Of a stretch of DNA of 64,000 nucleotides, positions 1 to 7,910 are shown in pieces. The DNA comes from Phycisphaerae bacterium (GTDB lineage: Bacteria > Planctomycetota > Phycisphaerae > JAJVII01): contig JAJVII010000015.1 in the NCBI GenBank assembly GCA_022072085.1, forward strand, positions 62,001 to 126,000, in the 5' to 3' direction. Numbering within the stretch: the first letter of the stretch is position 1; every line of letters begins with the position of its first letter. Both the position numbers and the translations under genes were made by a program. Below the pieces are notes generated by a model. That model saw only the letters and a program-made list of their open reading frames with translations. It made no database searches and was not told where the DNA came from.

Positions 1-997
1 CATAGAGCGTCGTCGTCTTGCCCGACCCGGTCGGGCCGGTCACCAGCAGAATGCCGTGCGGCCGCTCGATCAGCTTCTGGAAGATGCGGTAGTGGTCCTC
101 CTGCATGCCCAGGTCGCGCAGCGTCAGGATCAGCGACGCCCGGTCGAGGATGCGCATCACCACGCCCTCGCCGAAAAGCATCGGGATGATGCTCACGCGG
201 ATGTCGACCTCGCGGCCCTGGAGCCGCACCTTGATCCGCCCGTCCTGCGGCAGGCGCTTCTCGGCGATGTTCAGGCCCGACATGATCTTGATGCGGCTGA
301 TGATCGCCGACTTGAACCGCTGAATCTGCGCCGGCACGTTGGCCCGGTGCAGCACGCCGTCCACGCGGTAGCGCACCAGCAGTTCGCCCTCGTACGGTTC
401 GACGTGCACGTCGGAGGCCCGCTCCTTGATTGCCTCCAGAAGAATCTCGTTCACCAGCTTAACGACCGACGCCTCCTGGGCCTCCTCCAGCAGGTTCTTG
501 TCCTCGACGTCGTAGCGGTCGGCCAGCTCGCTGGTCGAGACCTGCGTCTCGTCCATGAGCGTCTCGATGGTCTCGCCGGCGACGCCGAAGTGGTTCTTGA
601 TGATCGCGTCGATCTCACCCCGCGCCGTCAGAACCGGCTCGACGTGGCAGCCCAGCAGCATCCGCAGTTCGTCCAGGGCGTAAACGTCGAACGGGTCGCT
701 GGTCGCAATCCAGAGTTGGCCGTTCCGCTTGTGCAGGGGGATCAGCCCGTGGCGGTGAACCAGCTTGGCCGGCATCGCCCGCAGCAGGTCGAGGTCCACC
801 TGGTCGGGCGTCAACTCGACGTAGGGAATCGAAAGCTGTTCGCTGAGCGCCCGCAGCAGCGTCCGCTCGTCGACGTAGCCCATGTCCAGCAACACGCGAT
901 CCAGCCGCGTGCCCTGGCGCAGATGGACAGACTGCGCCTCGGCCAGTTGCTCGGGCGTGAGCACCCCCCGTTCGACCAGTAGTTCACCTATACTCAT
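1..997 (-). CDS. Type II secretion / type IV pilus assembly ATPase (GspE/PilB family), C-terminus cut by window edge
   Basis: The first 332 codons of a hexameric secretion ATPase of the GspE/PilB family, which powers pseudopilus or pilus assembly at the inner membrane. The N-terminal ~130 residues look like an MshEN/T2SSE_N domain (MSIGELL start, LLVERGVLTPEQLAEA, IPYVEL). The core ATPase follows, with arginine-rich strands (VDIRVSIIP, VVMRILDR) and the Walker A loop GPTGSGKTT near residue 322-330, just before the window edge. The Walker B, Asp and His boxes and the zinc-binding region lie outside the window. The ATG is the first in frame, and a TATAAT box lies about 215 nt upstream. GspE and PilB cannot be separated on this fragment, so no symbol is given. 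Confidence 0.93.
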   Translation of the reverse strand, partial: MSIGELLVERGVLTPEQLAEAQSVHLRQGTRLDRVLLDMGYVDERTLLRALSEQLSIPYVELTPDQVDLDLLRAMPAKLVHRHGLIPLHKRNGQLWIATSDPFDVYALDELRMLLGCHVEPVLTARGEIDAIIKNHFGVAGETIETLMDETQVSTSELADRYDVEDKNLLEEAQEASVVKLVNEILLEAIKERASDVHVEPYEGELLVRYRVDGVLHRANVPAQIQRFKSAIISRIKIMSGLNIAEKRLPQDGRIKVRLQGREVDIRVSIIPMLFGEGVVMRILDRASLILTLRDLGMQEDHYRIFQKLIERPHGILLVTGPTGSGKTTTLY

Positions 998-1362
998 AGT
1001 ACTCTTAACGCACGTTCCGCGTAGACGTTGCAGTTGTTTGCCCGGATTTATCGACGGGTCTGCGACCTTGGCCAGTCCGGGGCGTCGGCCACCGCCGCCG
1101 GCTCAATCGCTAACCCCCGTTGGTCGCGGCAGTTTCGGGTTTCTTTGGCCCTGCCAAACGGACCCCTTCCGCCCCCATTCCACAGGTTGCAGCCACGATT
1201 CCCATTCTCATTATAAGCCGGGCCCGCCCTGTGACGACAATCGCCCCTGGCTGGGGGCGCCCTCGGCTGCAAGCCCATTGTCAGATGTATATACGACTGG
1301 GATCGGGCGCAGGTTTCCCGGCTTCGGGCCAAGCCGGCGGCCGACACGCGCAGCCGGCCGGA
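998..1362. other. Intergenic region upstream of the secretion ATPase
   Basis: This 365 nt gap holds no convincing ORF. It contains a GC hairpin (CGCCCC at 1242-1247, GGGGCG at 1254-1259) without a T tract, and a perfect -10 box on the minus strand (separate entry). The rest shows no recognisable element. Confidence 0.5.
1210..1240 (-). promoter_or_regulatory. Candidate sigma70-type promoter for the secretion ATPase gene
   Basis: On the minus strand TATAAT occupies 1215-1210, and TTGTCG (1240-1235) lies 19 nt upstream of it. The -10 is a perfect match in an otherwise GC-rich gap; the spacer is longer than optimal. It would give a leader of about 205 nt. Confidence 0.4.
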
Positions 1363-2784
1363 TCAGAACATCTGCATCTGGTGGCGTTCGAGGCTGAACT
1401 TGCTCACTGTGTAGGTGACGGGGATCCGATACGTGCCGCTCCAGCAGGCGTGACAGTAGTGGGCAGGGTCGCCTTTGAAACACGCCAGCATGCCTTCGAG
1501 ACTCAGGTAGGCCAGGCTGTCCACGCCCAGGAATCGGCTGATCTCCTCGACGGTGCGGCCGTGGGCGATCAGTTCCTCCTGCGTCGGGAAGTCGATGCCG
1601 TAGAAGCAGGGGTGCCGCAGCGGCGGACAACTCACGCGCATGTGGATCTCGCGGGCGCCGGCGCTGCGCAGCGCCTGGATCTTGCCACGGGTCGTTGTGC
1701 CGCGTACGATCGAGTCGTCCACCACCACGACGCGCTTGCCATCCACCGACTCGCGGATCACCGTCAGCTTCATCTTCACCGCGTCGGAGCGGCCCTTCTC
1801 GGTCGGCTGAATGAACGTCCGGCCGATGTAGTGGTTGCGCACGAAGCCGCGCTCCAGCGGCACGCCGCTGGCCGCCGAGTAACCCATCGCCGCCGACCGC
1901 CCGCTGTCGGGAATCGCGACGACGACATCAGCGTCGACCGGCGACTCCTCGCCCAGCCGCATCCCCAGCCGCTTGCGCACGTGGTGGACGTTCTCGTCGA
2001 ACACGCTGCTGGAGGGATCGGCGAAGTAGACGTGCTCGAAGCTGCAATGCGCCGGCGTGACCGTCCCGGGCTTGACGAAGAACCGGCTGTGCAGCCCGGA
2101 GGCGTCCAGCGTGACGATCTCGCCGGGGGCGACCTCGCGGATGTACTCGGCCTCGACGATGGTCAGGGCGCAGGTTTCGCTGGCGACGCAATACGACCCG
2201 TCGGCCAGCCTCCCGATCGCCAGCGGGCGGATGCCGTAGGGGTCGCGGGCCGCCTCGATGCGGTCGGGGTAGAGGAACAGCAGGCAGTAGGCGCCCTGGA
2301 TGTGGTTGAGCACGTGCCCCAGCGGATCGCCCTTGGCGATGTGGCTGGGTTTGGCCATCAGGGCCACGATCACTTCCGTGTCGCTGGTGGTCTGGAAGAT
2401 GTGTCCGTAGGCCTCATACTCGTCCCGCAGGAGCTGGGCGTTGATCAGGTTGCCGTTGTGGGCGACCGAGACCGGCCCGCGGCTGTACTCGACGGTGAGC
2501 GGCTGGGCGTTGCGCAGGCCCGACGAGCCGGTCGTCGAGTAGCGCACGTGTCCGATGGCCATGTTGCCGGCAAGTTGGCCGAGGCTGCCCTGGTCGAAGA
2601 CCTCGCCGACCAGCCCCATGCCGGTGTGCGTGCGGATGGTCTGCCCGTCCGCGGCGGCGATGCCCGCGGACTCCTGCCCGCGATGCTGTAGCGAATAGAG
2701 TCCCTGGTAGCAGAGGTGCGCGGCGTCGGGGCGGCCGTAGACGCCGAACAGCCCGCAGTATTCTTTCTTATCGCTATAATTCAA
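1363..2784 (-). CDS. purF: Amidophosphoribosyltransferase
   Basis: Catalyses the first committed step of purine synthesis, moving the glutamine amide to PRPP to form phosphoribosylamine (cytosol). An N-terminal nucleophile glutaminase domain begins after a nine-residue propeptide, with Cys10 in the CGLFGVYG motif. The PRPP-binding loop VVVVDDSIVRGTT lies near residues 350-363. Cysteines near 247, 384/390 and 445/448 (CSFEHVYF, SCPPLRHPC, CHACW) match the [4Fe-4S] ligands of the Bacillus-type enzyme, so this is the Fe-S, propeptide-processed form. Length (473 aa) is normal. The start codon is TTG at 2784; no ATG or GTG occurs upstream in frame before the reading frame loses similarity. It appears monocistronic, divergent from the ribokinase gene. 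Confidence 0.96.
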   Translation of the reverse strand: MNYSDKKEYCGLFGVYGRPDAAHLCYQGLYSLQHRGQESAGIAAADGQTIRTHTGMGLVGEVFDQGSLGQLAGNMAIGHVRYSTTGSSGLRNAQPLTVEYSRGPVSVAHNGNLINAQLLRDEYEAYGHIFQTTSDTEVIVALMAKPSHIAKGDPLGHVLNHIQGAYCLLFLYPDRIEAARDPYGIRPLAIGRLADGSYCVASETCALTIVEAEYIREVAPGEIVTLDASGLHSRFFVKPGTVTPAHCSFEHVYFADPSSSVFDENVHHVRKRLGMRLGEESPVDADVVVAIPDSGRSAAMGYSAASGVPLERGFVRNHYIGRTFIQPTEKGRSDAVKMKLTVIRESVDGKRVVVVDDSIVRGTTTRGKIQALRSAGAREIHMRVSCPPLRHPCFYGIDFPTQEELIAHGRTVEEISRFLGVDSLAYLSLEGMLACFKGDPAHYCHACWSGTYRIPVTYTVSKFSLERHQMQMF

Positions 2785-2961
2785 GGGTTTGATACACTCG
2801 CTGTTCGCCGCGGGGGGCGGCCAATACGCGTTGCCGGGCGCCGTCGAAAAAGCGACTTGGCATGCTAATCGTGGCTCGCGGACAAGTCAAGGCGGATGTG
2901 TCCGGCACGCTTTCGGCCGGGCGTTCGGCCCGCCAATCCTGAGGTGTGCACCGCAAGACAC

Positions 2962-3909
2962 ATGAACAACCACAACGACAAACCGCGGATCGTCGTCGTC
3001 GGCAGCGCGAACGTGGACCTGGTCGTCTCCACCCAGCGGATGCCCGCTCCCGGCGAGACGATCCTCGGCGGCGTCTTCTCCACCAGCCCCGGCGGCAAGG
3101 GCGCCAACCAGGCCGTCGCCGTCGCACGCCTCGGCGGCCGCTGCCACTTCGTCGGACGCGTCGGCGCCGACGACTTCGGCGAACGGCTGACCGTCACCCT
3201 CGAAACTGTCGGCGTCGATACCGAGCACCTGGTCCTCACCGAGGGCGTCGCCAGCGGCGTCGCGGTCATCGTCGTGGACGGCCGCGGCGAGAACGCCATC
3301 GTCGTCGCCAGCGGCGCCAACGCCCGCGTAACCCCCGACGACGTCGACGCCGCCGAGCCCCTGATCGCGTCCGCCGACGCCGTCCTGCTCCAGCTCGAGC
3401 TGCCGATCGAAACGGTTGTTCGGGCGATCCAGGTCGCCCGGGCCCGCGGCGTCCGCGTCGTGCTCGACCCGGCCCCCATGCCCGAGAAACTCCCGCCTGC
3501 GGCGCTGGACGTCGACGTGGTCAACCCCAACCAGGTCGAGGCGGCGCAACTCGTCGGCCAGCCGCTGAGCGACGACCGCCACGTCGCCAAGCTGGTCGCC
3601 GCCGAACTGATCCGCCGCGGCGCCGGATCGGCTGTCATCAAGCTCGGCCGAAAGGGCGCCGTCGCGGCGACCGCCGACGGCGGACGCATCGTCGAGTGCG
3701 ACGCCTTCGACGTGAAGGTGGTGGACACGACCGCCGCCGGCGACGCCTTCGCCGCGGCGCTGACTGTCGCCCAGGCCCGGGGCCTCGACCTCGCCGACGC
3801 GGTGCGGTTCGCCTGCGCCGCCGGCGCGTTGGCCTGCACACGGCTGGGCGCGGTGTCGGCCATGCCGCTGCGCAGCGAGGTCGAGGAGCTGCTCGCGACG
3901 GCGGAATGA
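2962..3909 (+). CDS. rbsK: Ribokinase (PfkB family sugar kinase)
   Basis: Phosphorylates D-ribose, or a related pentose, to the 5-phosphate in the cytosol. The N-terminus has the PfkB strand VVVGSANVDLV and the substrate motif GGKGANQAVAVARLG near residue 43; near 254-262 is the ATP/catalytic motif DTTAAGDAF, whose Asp is the base. Asn and Asp residues for ribose binding (SANVDL) are present. I prefer ATG 2962 (315 aa) to the longer frame from 2896, because the upstream codons have no PfkB similarity. The following gene is a HAD phosphatase about 180 nt away, so co-transcription is possible but unproven. Other sugar kinases of the family cannot be excluded. Confidence 0.88.
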   Translation: MNNHNDKPRIVVVGSANVDLVVSTQRMPAPGETILGGVFSTSPGGKGANQAVAVARLGGRCHFVGRVGADDFGERLTVTLETVGVDTEHLVLTEGVASGVAVIVVDGRGENAIVVASGANARVTPDDVDAAEPLIASADAVLLQLELPIETVVRAIQVARARGVRVVLDPAPMPEKLPPAALDVDVVNPNQVEAAQLVGQPLSDDRHVAKLVAAELIRRGAGSAVIKLGRKGAVAATADGGRIVECDAFDVKVVDTTAAGDAFAAALTVAQARGLDLADAVRFACAAGALACTRLGAVSAMPLRSEVEELLATAE

Positions 3910-4091
3910 CAGCGGCGTATAGTAGAGTCGCCGTTTGGACGTTCAGCGGCGAGCGTCAGCGAGCTCGCGACGGCCGGTTTCCCGTGCAGGACCGACGCCG
4001 GGACAGCCGATGGAAGGTTCATGAGTCCGCCGCTCCGTGCGCGCCGGCGTCACCGGCCGCAGAGTCGGCCTGCGGGAGCACGACGCACACC

Positions 4092-4904
4092 ATGCCGATC
4101 GAACTGGTCGCCATCGATCTGGACGGCACGCTGTTGGACAGCAACAAGCGGCTGACCGTCCGTTCGCACGGCGCCATCGAACGGGCCAACCGCCTCGGGG
4201 TCAAGGTCGTCATCGCCTCGGCCCGCCCGCCGCGCACGGTCCAGCCGCTCTACGACCAGCTCGGACTGCGGACGGTGCAGATCAACTACAATGGGGCGAT
4301 GGTCTGGGACCCGCGGCACAGCATGGTGCTCATGCACCGTCCGCTCACCCCCGAAGCCGCCCGCGCCGTCATCACCGCCGCCCGCGAGTGCCAGCCCGAG
4401 GTGCTCGTCTCCATCGAGATGCTCAACAAGTGGTGCACCGACCGCTACGATGCCGCCCAGGCCGCCGCCCAGGGCTGGACGCTCAAGCCCGACTGCATCG
4501 CGCCGCTGGACGAAATCCTCGGCCAGCCGGTCACCAAGCTGATGTTCCTGGCCCCGCCCGAGGCGGCGATCGCCCTGGAGGAGCGGCTGAACGCCCGCTT
4601 CGGGCAGCAGCTTGCCGTCGCCCGCGTCGATGAGGCCATCGTCCAGGTCATGCACCCCCGCGCCGGCAAATCGGCGGCCCTGTCTCTGGTCGCCGACCTC
4701 TACGACGTTGACCGCGACCAGGTGATGGCCATCGGCGACGCCCTGAACGACCTGGGGATGATCCAGTGGGCCGGGCTGGGCATCGCCGTCCACAACGCCC
4801 ACCCCCGCGTCCGCCAGGCCGCCGACTATATCACCGCCAGCAACGACGAAGACGGCGTCGCCGAGGCCATCGAGATGTTCGTCATCGGCAACTCGCCTAG
4901 ATGA
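4092..4904 (+). CDS. Cof-type HAD-IIB hydrolase (sugar-phosphate or nucleotide phosphatase)
   Basis: A 270 aa cytosolic phosphatase of the HAD superfamily, subclass IIB. Motif I is DLDGTLL at residues 8-14 (two catalytic Asp), motif II is the Ser in VIASARPP, motif III is the Lys of GKSAAL near 195, and motif IV is AIGDALNDLGMI near 213-224. The large C2B cap sits between motifs II and III as in Cof/YbiV proteins. The ATG at 4092 was chosen because the upstream frame has no homologous sequence. These enzymes are promiscuous, so the substrate cannot be given. Downstream is a long palindromic repeat. Confidence 0.9.
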   Translation: MPIELVAIDLDGTLLDSNKRLTVRSHGAIERANRLGVKVVIASARPPRTVQPLYDQLGLRTVQINYNGAMVWDPRHSMVLMHRPLTPEAARAVITAARECQPEVLVSIEMLNKWCTDRYDAAQAAAQGWTLKPDCIAPLDEILGQPVTKLMFLAPPEAAIALEERLNARFGQQLAVARVDEAIVQVMHPRAGKSAALSLVADLYDVDRDQVMAIGDALNDLGMIQWAGLGIAVHNAHPRVRQAADYITASNDEDGVAEAIEMFVIGNSPR

Positions 4905-4910
4905 AGATAA

Positions 4911-5055
4911 TGTCGAATGACGAATGTCGAATGTCGAGTCAATACCTAATGACCGAATGACGAATTAGGGATTGCGTGCCGACGAATCCGCCGCATCGCG
5001 TTCGTCATCGGGGACTTGTCATTCATTCGACATTCGACATTCGTCATTCGACATT
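4911..5055. repeat. Long imperfect palindrome, word family A (TGTCGAA heptads), copy 1
   Basis: The left arm is four degenerate 7 nt words (TGTCGAA, TGACGAA, TGTCGAA, TGTCGAG) from 4911. The right arm ends at 5055 and is the reverse complement (CATTCGACATTCGTCATTCGACATT-like, in pieces). The loop is about 60-80 nt. It lies 7 nt after the stop of the HAD gene and before truD. Related copies are at 53919-54073 (both arms) and 44487-44520 (one arm). Confidence 0.9.
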
Positions 5056-5103
5056 GCCCGGCTCTCTCTTCCGCCCCGCGCGTCTTTCCGCTACACTCCC
5101 GCC

Positions 5104-6435
5104 ATGATCGATCCCGCCCAGATGCACGTGGCTCCGCCGGCCGAGGTTCCTCCTCTGCTCCCCCTGCCCTACCTCACCGCGGGCGTCGAGGGCATCGGCG
5201 GACAGATCAAGCAGAAGCCATCCGACTTTATCGTCACCGAGCTGCCGCTCTATGACCCGGCCGGCGAGGGCACGCACACCTACTTCTGCATCCAGAAGCA
5301 GGGCATCGACACCCGCGCCGCCATCCGCCGCGTCGCCCAGGCGCTGGGCCGCCGGCCGCGCGACATCGGCTACGCCGGGCTCAAGGACAAGAACGCCGTC
5401 ACGCGCCAGGTGCTCTCGGTCGAACACGTGGACCCGGCCGTGGTCGAGGCGATGAGCGTGCAGGATGTCTCGGTGCTCTGGGTTTCGCGGCACCGCAACA
5501 AGCTTCGGCTGGGCCACCTCCGCGGCAACCGGTTCGAGCTGAAGATCCGCGGCGTCGGCGTCGGCCACCTGCCGCGGGCGCGGGAGATCCTCGATACGCT
5601 GAGCCGCCGCGGCGTGCCGAACTTTTTCGGCCCCCAGCGGTTCGGCGTGCGGCACAACGGCCACCAGCTCGGCCTGGCCCTGCTGCGGCGGGACAACAAG
5701 GAGTTCATCGACCTGTTCCTCGGCCGGCCCGACCCGGCGCTGGACTACGGACCGATGCTCAAGGCCCGCGAGCTTTACGAGCAGGGCAAGTTCGACGAGG
5801 CCCGCCGCGCCTGGCCCCCCTACCACCGCGACGAGCGCGCCGCCCTGGCGGCGCTCGCCCGCGACGGCAAACACAAGCACGCCCGCAGCGCGGTCGACAA
5901 GCACCTCCGCCGCTTCCTGGTCGCGGCGCTCCAGAGCTTCCTGTTCAACCGGGTGCTGGCCGATCGGCTGGCGACGATCGACACGCTGGCCCCCGGCGAC
6001 CTGGCCTACCTCCACGGCCGCGGCGCGGTGTTCCACGTCGAGGATCCCGCCGCCGAGCAGCCCCGCGCCGACCGGCTGGAGATTTCGCCCTCCGGCCCGC
6101 TCTACGGGTTCAAGATGACCTGGCCTACCGGCGAGCCGGGGCGCGTCGAGCAGGAGGTGATCTCGCGGTACGGGATCGACCCGGCCTGGTTCGGACAGGG
6201 CGGCCATCACGTCCGCGGCGACCGCCGCCCGTTGCGGATTCCGCTGGGCGACCCGACGATCGCCGCCGGCGCCGACGACGACGGCCCGTACATCGAGATC
6301 GGCTTCGACCTGCCCAGCGGCGCGTATGCGACCGTCGTACTGCGCGAACTAATCAAGAGCGAGCACATCGAGCACCACGACCTCAACGACGACGCGGACG
6401 GCGACGACAACCTTGCCGAGGGCGGTGACGAATGA
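5104..6435 (+). CDS. truD: tRNA pseudouridine(13) synthase
   Basis: Isomerises U13 of certain tRNAs to pseudouridine. The catalytic motif YAGLKDKNAVTRQ (Asp in GLKD) is near residues 90-102, and the second family signature NFFGPQRFG is near 172. The TRUD insertion domain follows, and the C-terminal ~100 residues return to the pseudouridine synthase fold. The ATG at 5104 gives 443 aa, slightly longer than the E. coli protein because of an N-terminal extension of about 30 residues and an acidic Asp-rich tail. The stop overlaps the start of the GNAT gene (ATGA), so translation is probably coupled. Confidence 0.94.
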   Translation: MIDPAQMHVAPPAEVPPLLPLPYLTAGVEGIGGQIKQKPSDFIVTELPLYDPAGEGTHTYFCIQKQGIDTRAAIRRVAQALGRRPRDIGYAGLKDKNAVTRQVLSVEHVDPAVVEAMSVQDVSVLWVSRHRNKLRLGHLRGNRFELKIRGVGVGHLPRAREILDTLSRRGVPNFFGPQRFGVRHNGHQLGLALLRRDNKEFIDLFLGRPDPALDYGPMLKARELYEQGKFDEARRAWPPYHRDERAALAALARDGKHKHARSAVDKHLRRFLVAALQSFLFNRVLADRLATIDTLAPGDLAYLHGRGAVFHVEDPAAEQPRADRLEISPSGPLYGFKMTWPTGEPGRVEQEVISRYGIDPAWFGQGGHHVRGDRRPLRIPLGDPTIAAGADDDGPYIEIGFDLPSGAYATVVLRELIKSEHIEHHDLNDDADGDDNLAEGGDE

Positions 6436-7025
6436 ACGAGCCGGCTGTCGAGAGCATTTCCATCCGCATGCTTCGTCCGCACCTTCGCGATTTGCCCGAC
6501 TTCCCGCTGCCGGAGGGGTTCGCGCTGCGGCTCTATCGCCCGGGCGACGTGCAGAGTTGGCTGGCGATCCACCACCTGGCCGAGTTCCTTATCCCGCGCG
6601 AGCAGATGAACCAGGAACTGTTCGACAAGCAGTTCGGCTACGACCTGGCGGCCATGGAGTCGCGCTGCTTCTTCCTGGTCTGCCCCGACGGGCGCGACGT
6701 CGGCACCGCGACGGCGTGGTACGACGACGACTTCTTCGGCCGATCCATCGGTCGCGTCCACTGGGTCGCCATCGTGCCCGAGTTCCAGGGCCGCGGGCTG
6801 GCCAAGCCGCTGATGGCCGCCGTGCTCCGCCGCCTGGCCGAGTCGCACGGCCGCGCCTACCTGAGCACGAACTCGCCGCGGATCCCGGCCATCCGGCTTT
6901 ACATGGACCTCGGGTTCGCGCCGTGGATCGCGACGCCCGAGCACGCCCGCGGCTGGGCGCAGGTCCGCCAGCGCCTGAGCCACCCGCTGCTGGACGCCCC
7001 GCCCCTGACCCCGAGGGAGTTGTGA
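6432..7025 (+). CDS. GNAT family N-acetyltransferase
   Basis: A 197 aa acyl-CoA-dependent acetyltransferase with unknown acceptor. Motif A, the acetyl-CoA pyrophosphate loop, is VHWVAIVPEFQGRGLAKPLM near residues 107-126 (Q-x-x-G-x-G/A form QGRGLA). Motif B follows (AIRLYMDLGFAPW near 155-167). The first 45 residues are not typical of the domain. The gene overlaps truD by 4 nt and the downstream ATPase-like gene by 1 nt (TGATG), forming a tightly coupled three-gene unit. Substrate could be a small molecule, tRNA-related or protein N-terminus; context with truD and a Dph6-like protein only hints at RNA or translation. Confidence 0.85.
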   Translation: MNEPAVESISIRMLRPHLRDLPDFPLPEGFALRLYRPGDVQSWLAIHHLAEFLIPREQMNQELFDKQFGYDLAAMESRCFFLVCPDGRDVGTATAWYDDDFFGRSIGRVHWVAIVPEFQGRGLAKPLMAAVLRRLAESHGRAYLSTNSPRIPAIRLYMDLGFAPWIATPEHARGWAQVRQRLSHPLLDAPPLTPREL

Positions 7026-7693
7026 TGGATCGGATCAAGACGCTGCTGGCGTGGTCCTGCGGCAAAGACTCGGCCTGGGCGCTGCACGTGCTGAAGGACG
7101 ACCCCGGCGTCGAGGTCGTCGGGCTGCTCTCAACGGTGAACGCCGCCGGCGGACGGGTCGCGATGCATCGCGTCCGCGCCGAACTGCTCGACCGCCAGGC
7201 GGACGCCGCGGGCCTGCCGCTGTGGCGGGCCGAGATTCCCGACCCCTGCCCCAACAGCGAATACGAGCGGGTGATGGCCGGCGTGGTCAGCCGGGCCATG
7301 GCCGCCGGCGTCGAGGCGATGGCCTTCGGCGACCTCTACCTCCAGGACGTGCGCGACTACCGCGAGCGGAACCTCGCGGCGGCGGGCATGCGGGCGGTCT
7401 TTCCGCTCTGGAAGCGCGACACGCGGACGCTGGCCGGCGAGATGCTCGACGGCGGCCTGCGGGCCCGCGTCGTCAGCGTCGACACGCGGCAGGTGGACGC
7501 CTCGCTGGCCGGCCGCGACTGGGACCGCGCCCTGCTGGCCGGCCTGCCGCCGTCGGCCGACCCCTGCGGCGAGAACGGCGAGTTCCATACCTTCGCCTAC
7601 GCCGGTCCGATGTTCCGCGAGCTGATCGAGACGGCCGTCGGCGAACTGACCCACGGCGACGGCTTCGCCTTCGTGGACCTGCGCCCGGTGTGA
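7025..7693 (+). CDS. Dph6-like ATP-pyrophosphatase (diphthine-ammonia ligase family, ATP_bind_4)
   Basis: A 222 aa adenine-nucleotide alpha-hydrolase fold protein. The PP-loop is WSCGKDSAW at residues 10-18, and the family signature DPCGENGEFHTF lies near 179-190. In archaea and eukaryotes the family amidates diphthine on elongation factor 2. Bacteria lack diphthamide, so the bacterial members must use another substrate, presumably by an adenylate-forming amidation (inference). It overlaps the GNAT gene by one nucleotide and ends just before a nested palindromic repeat that separates it from convergent mutY. Confidence 0.86.
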   Translation: MDRIKTLLAWSCGKDSAWALHVLKDDPGVEVVGLLSTVNAAGGRVAMHRVRAELLDRQADAAGLPLWRAEIPDPCPNSEYERVMAGVVSRAMAAGVEAMAFGDLYLQDVRDYRERNLAAAGMRAVFPLWKRDTRTLAGEMLDGGLRARVVSVDTRQVDASLAGRDWDRALLAGLPPSADPCGENGEFHTFAYAGPMFRELIETAVGELTHGDGFAFVDLRPV

Positions 7694-7710
7694 GCGGGGG
7701 GACCCGCTCG

Positions 7711-7910
7711 CAGATTGCGCCGATTGCGCAGGTTTTCAGAAAGAGACGAAGAGACGAAGAGAACCGCGAATGGACACGAATGAACGCGAATAAGAAGTCG
7801 GGAATTCGGATTCCCTCCTTGCCCTATTCGCGTCAGTTCGCGTTCATTCGCGGTTGTCTCCTCCCTTCTTCTCTTCCTTGAAATCTGCGTAATCTGCGGA
7901 TGCCCTCTCT
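7711..7910. repeat. Nested palindromic repeat, word families B1 and B2, copy 1
   Basis: The outer arms are 9 nt words of the CAGATTGCG type (7711-7730) pairing with AATCTGCGT-type words (about 7880-7900). The inner arms are words of the CGAATGAACG type (about 7760-7792) pairing with their reverse complement (about 7827-7853). It fills the gap between convergent genes and runs to within a base of the mutY stop. The second copy is at 25589-25812. Confidence 0.9.

Noticed and set aside
1120-2691. Plus-strand frame of 523 codons over purF
   Set aside because: Shadow of purF; no start signals and antisense-type composition.
4911-5055. Short regularly spaced words as a CRISPR array
   Set aside because: Units are 7 nt, without unique spacers, and the two arms are inverted; no cas gene is near.
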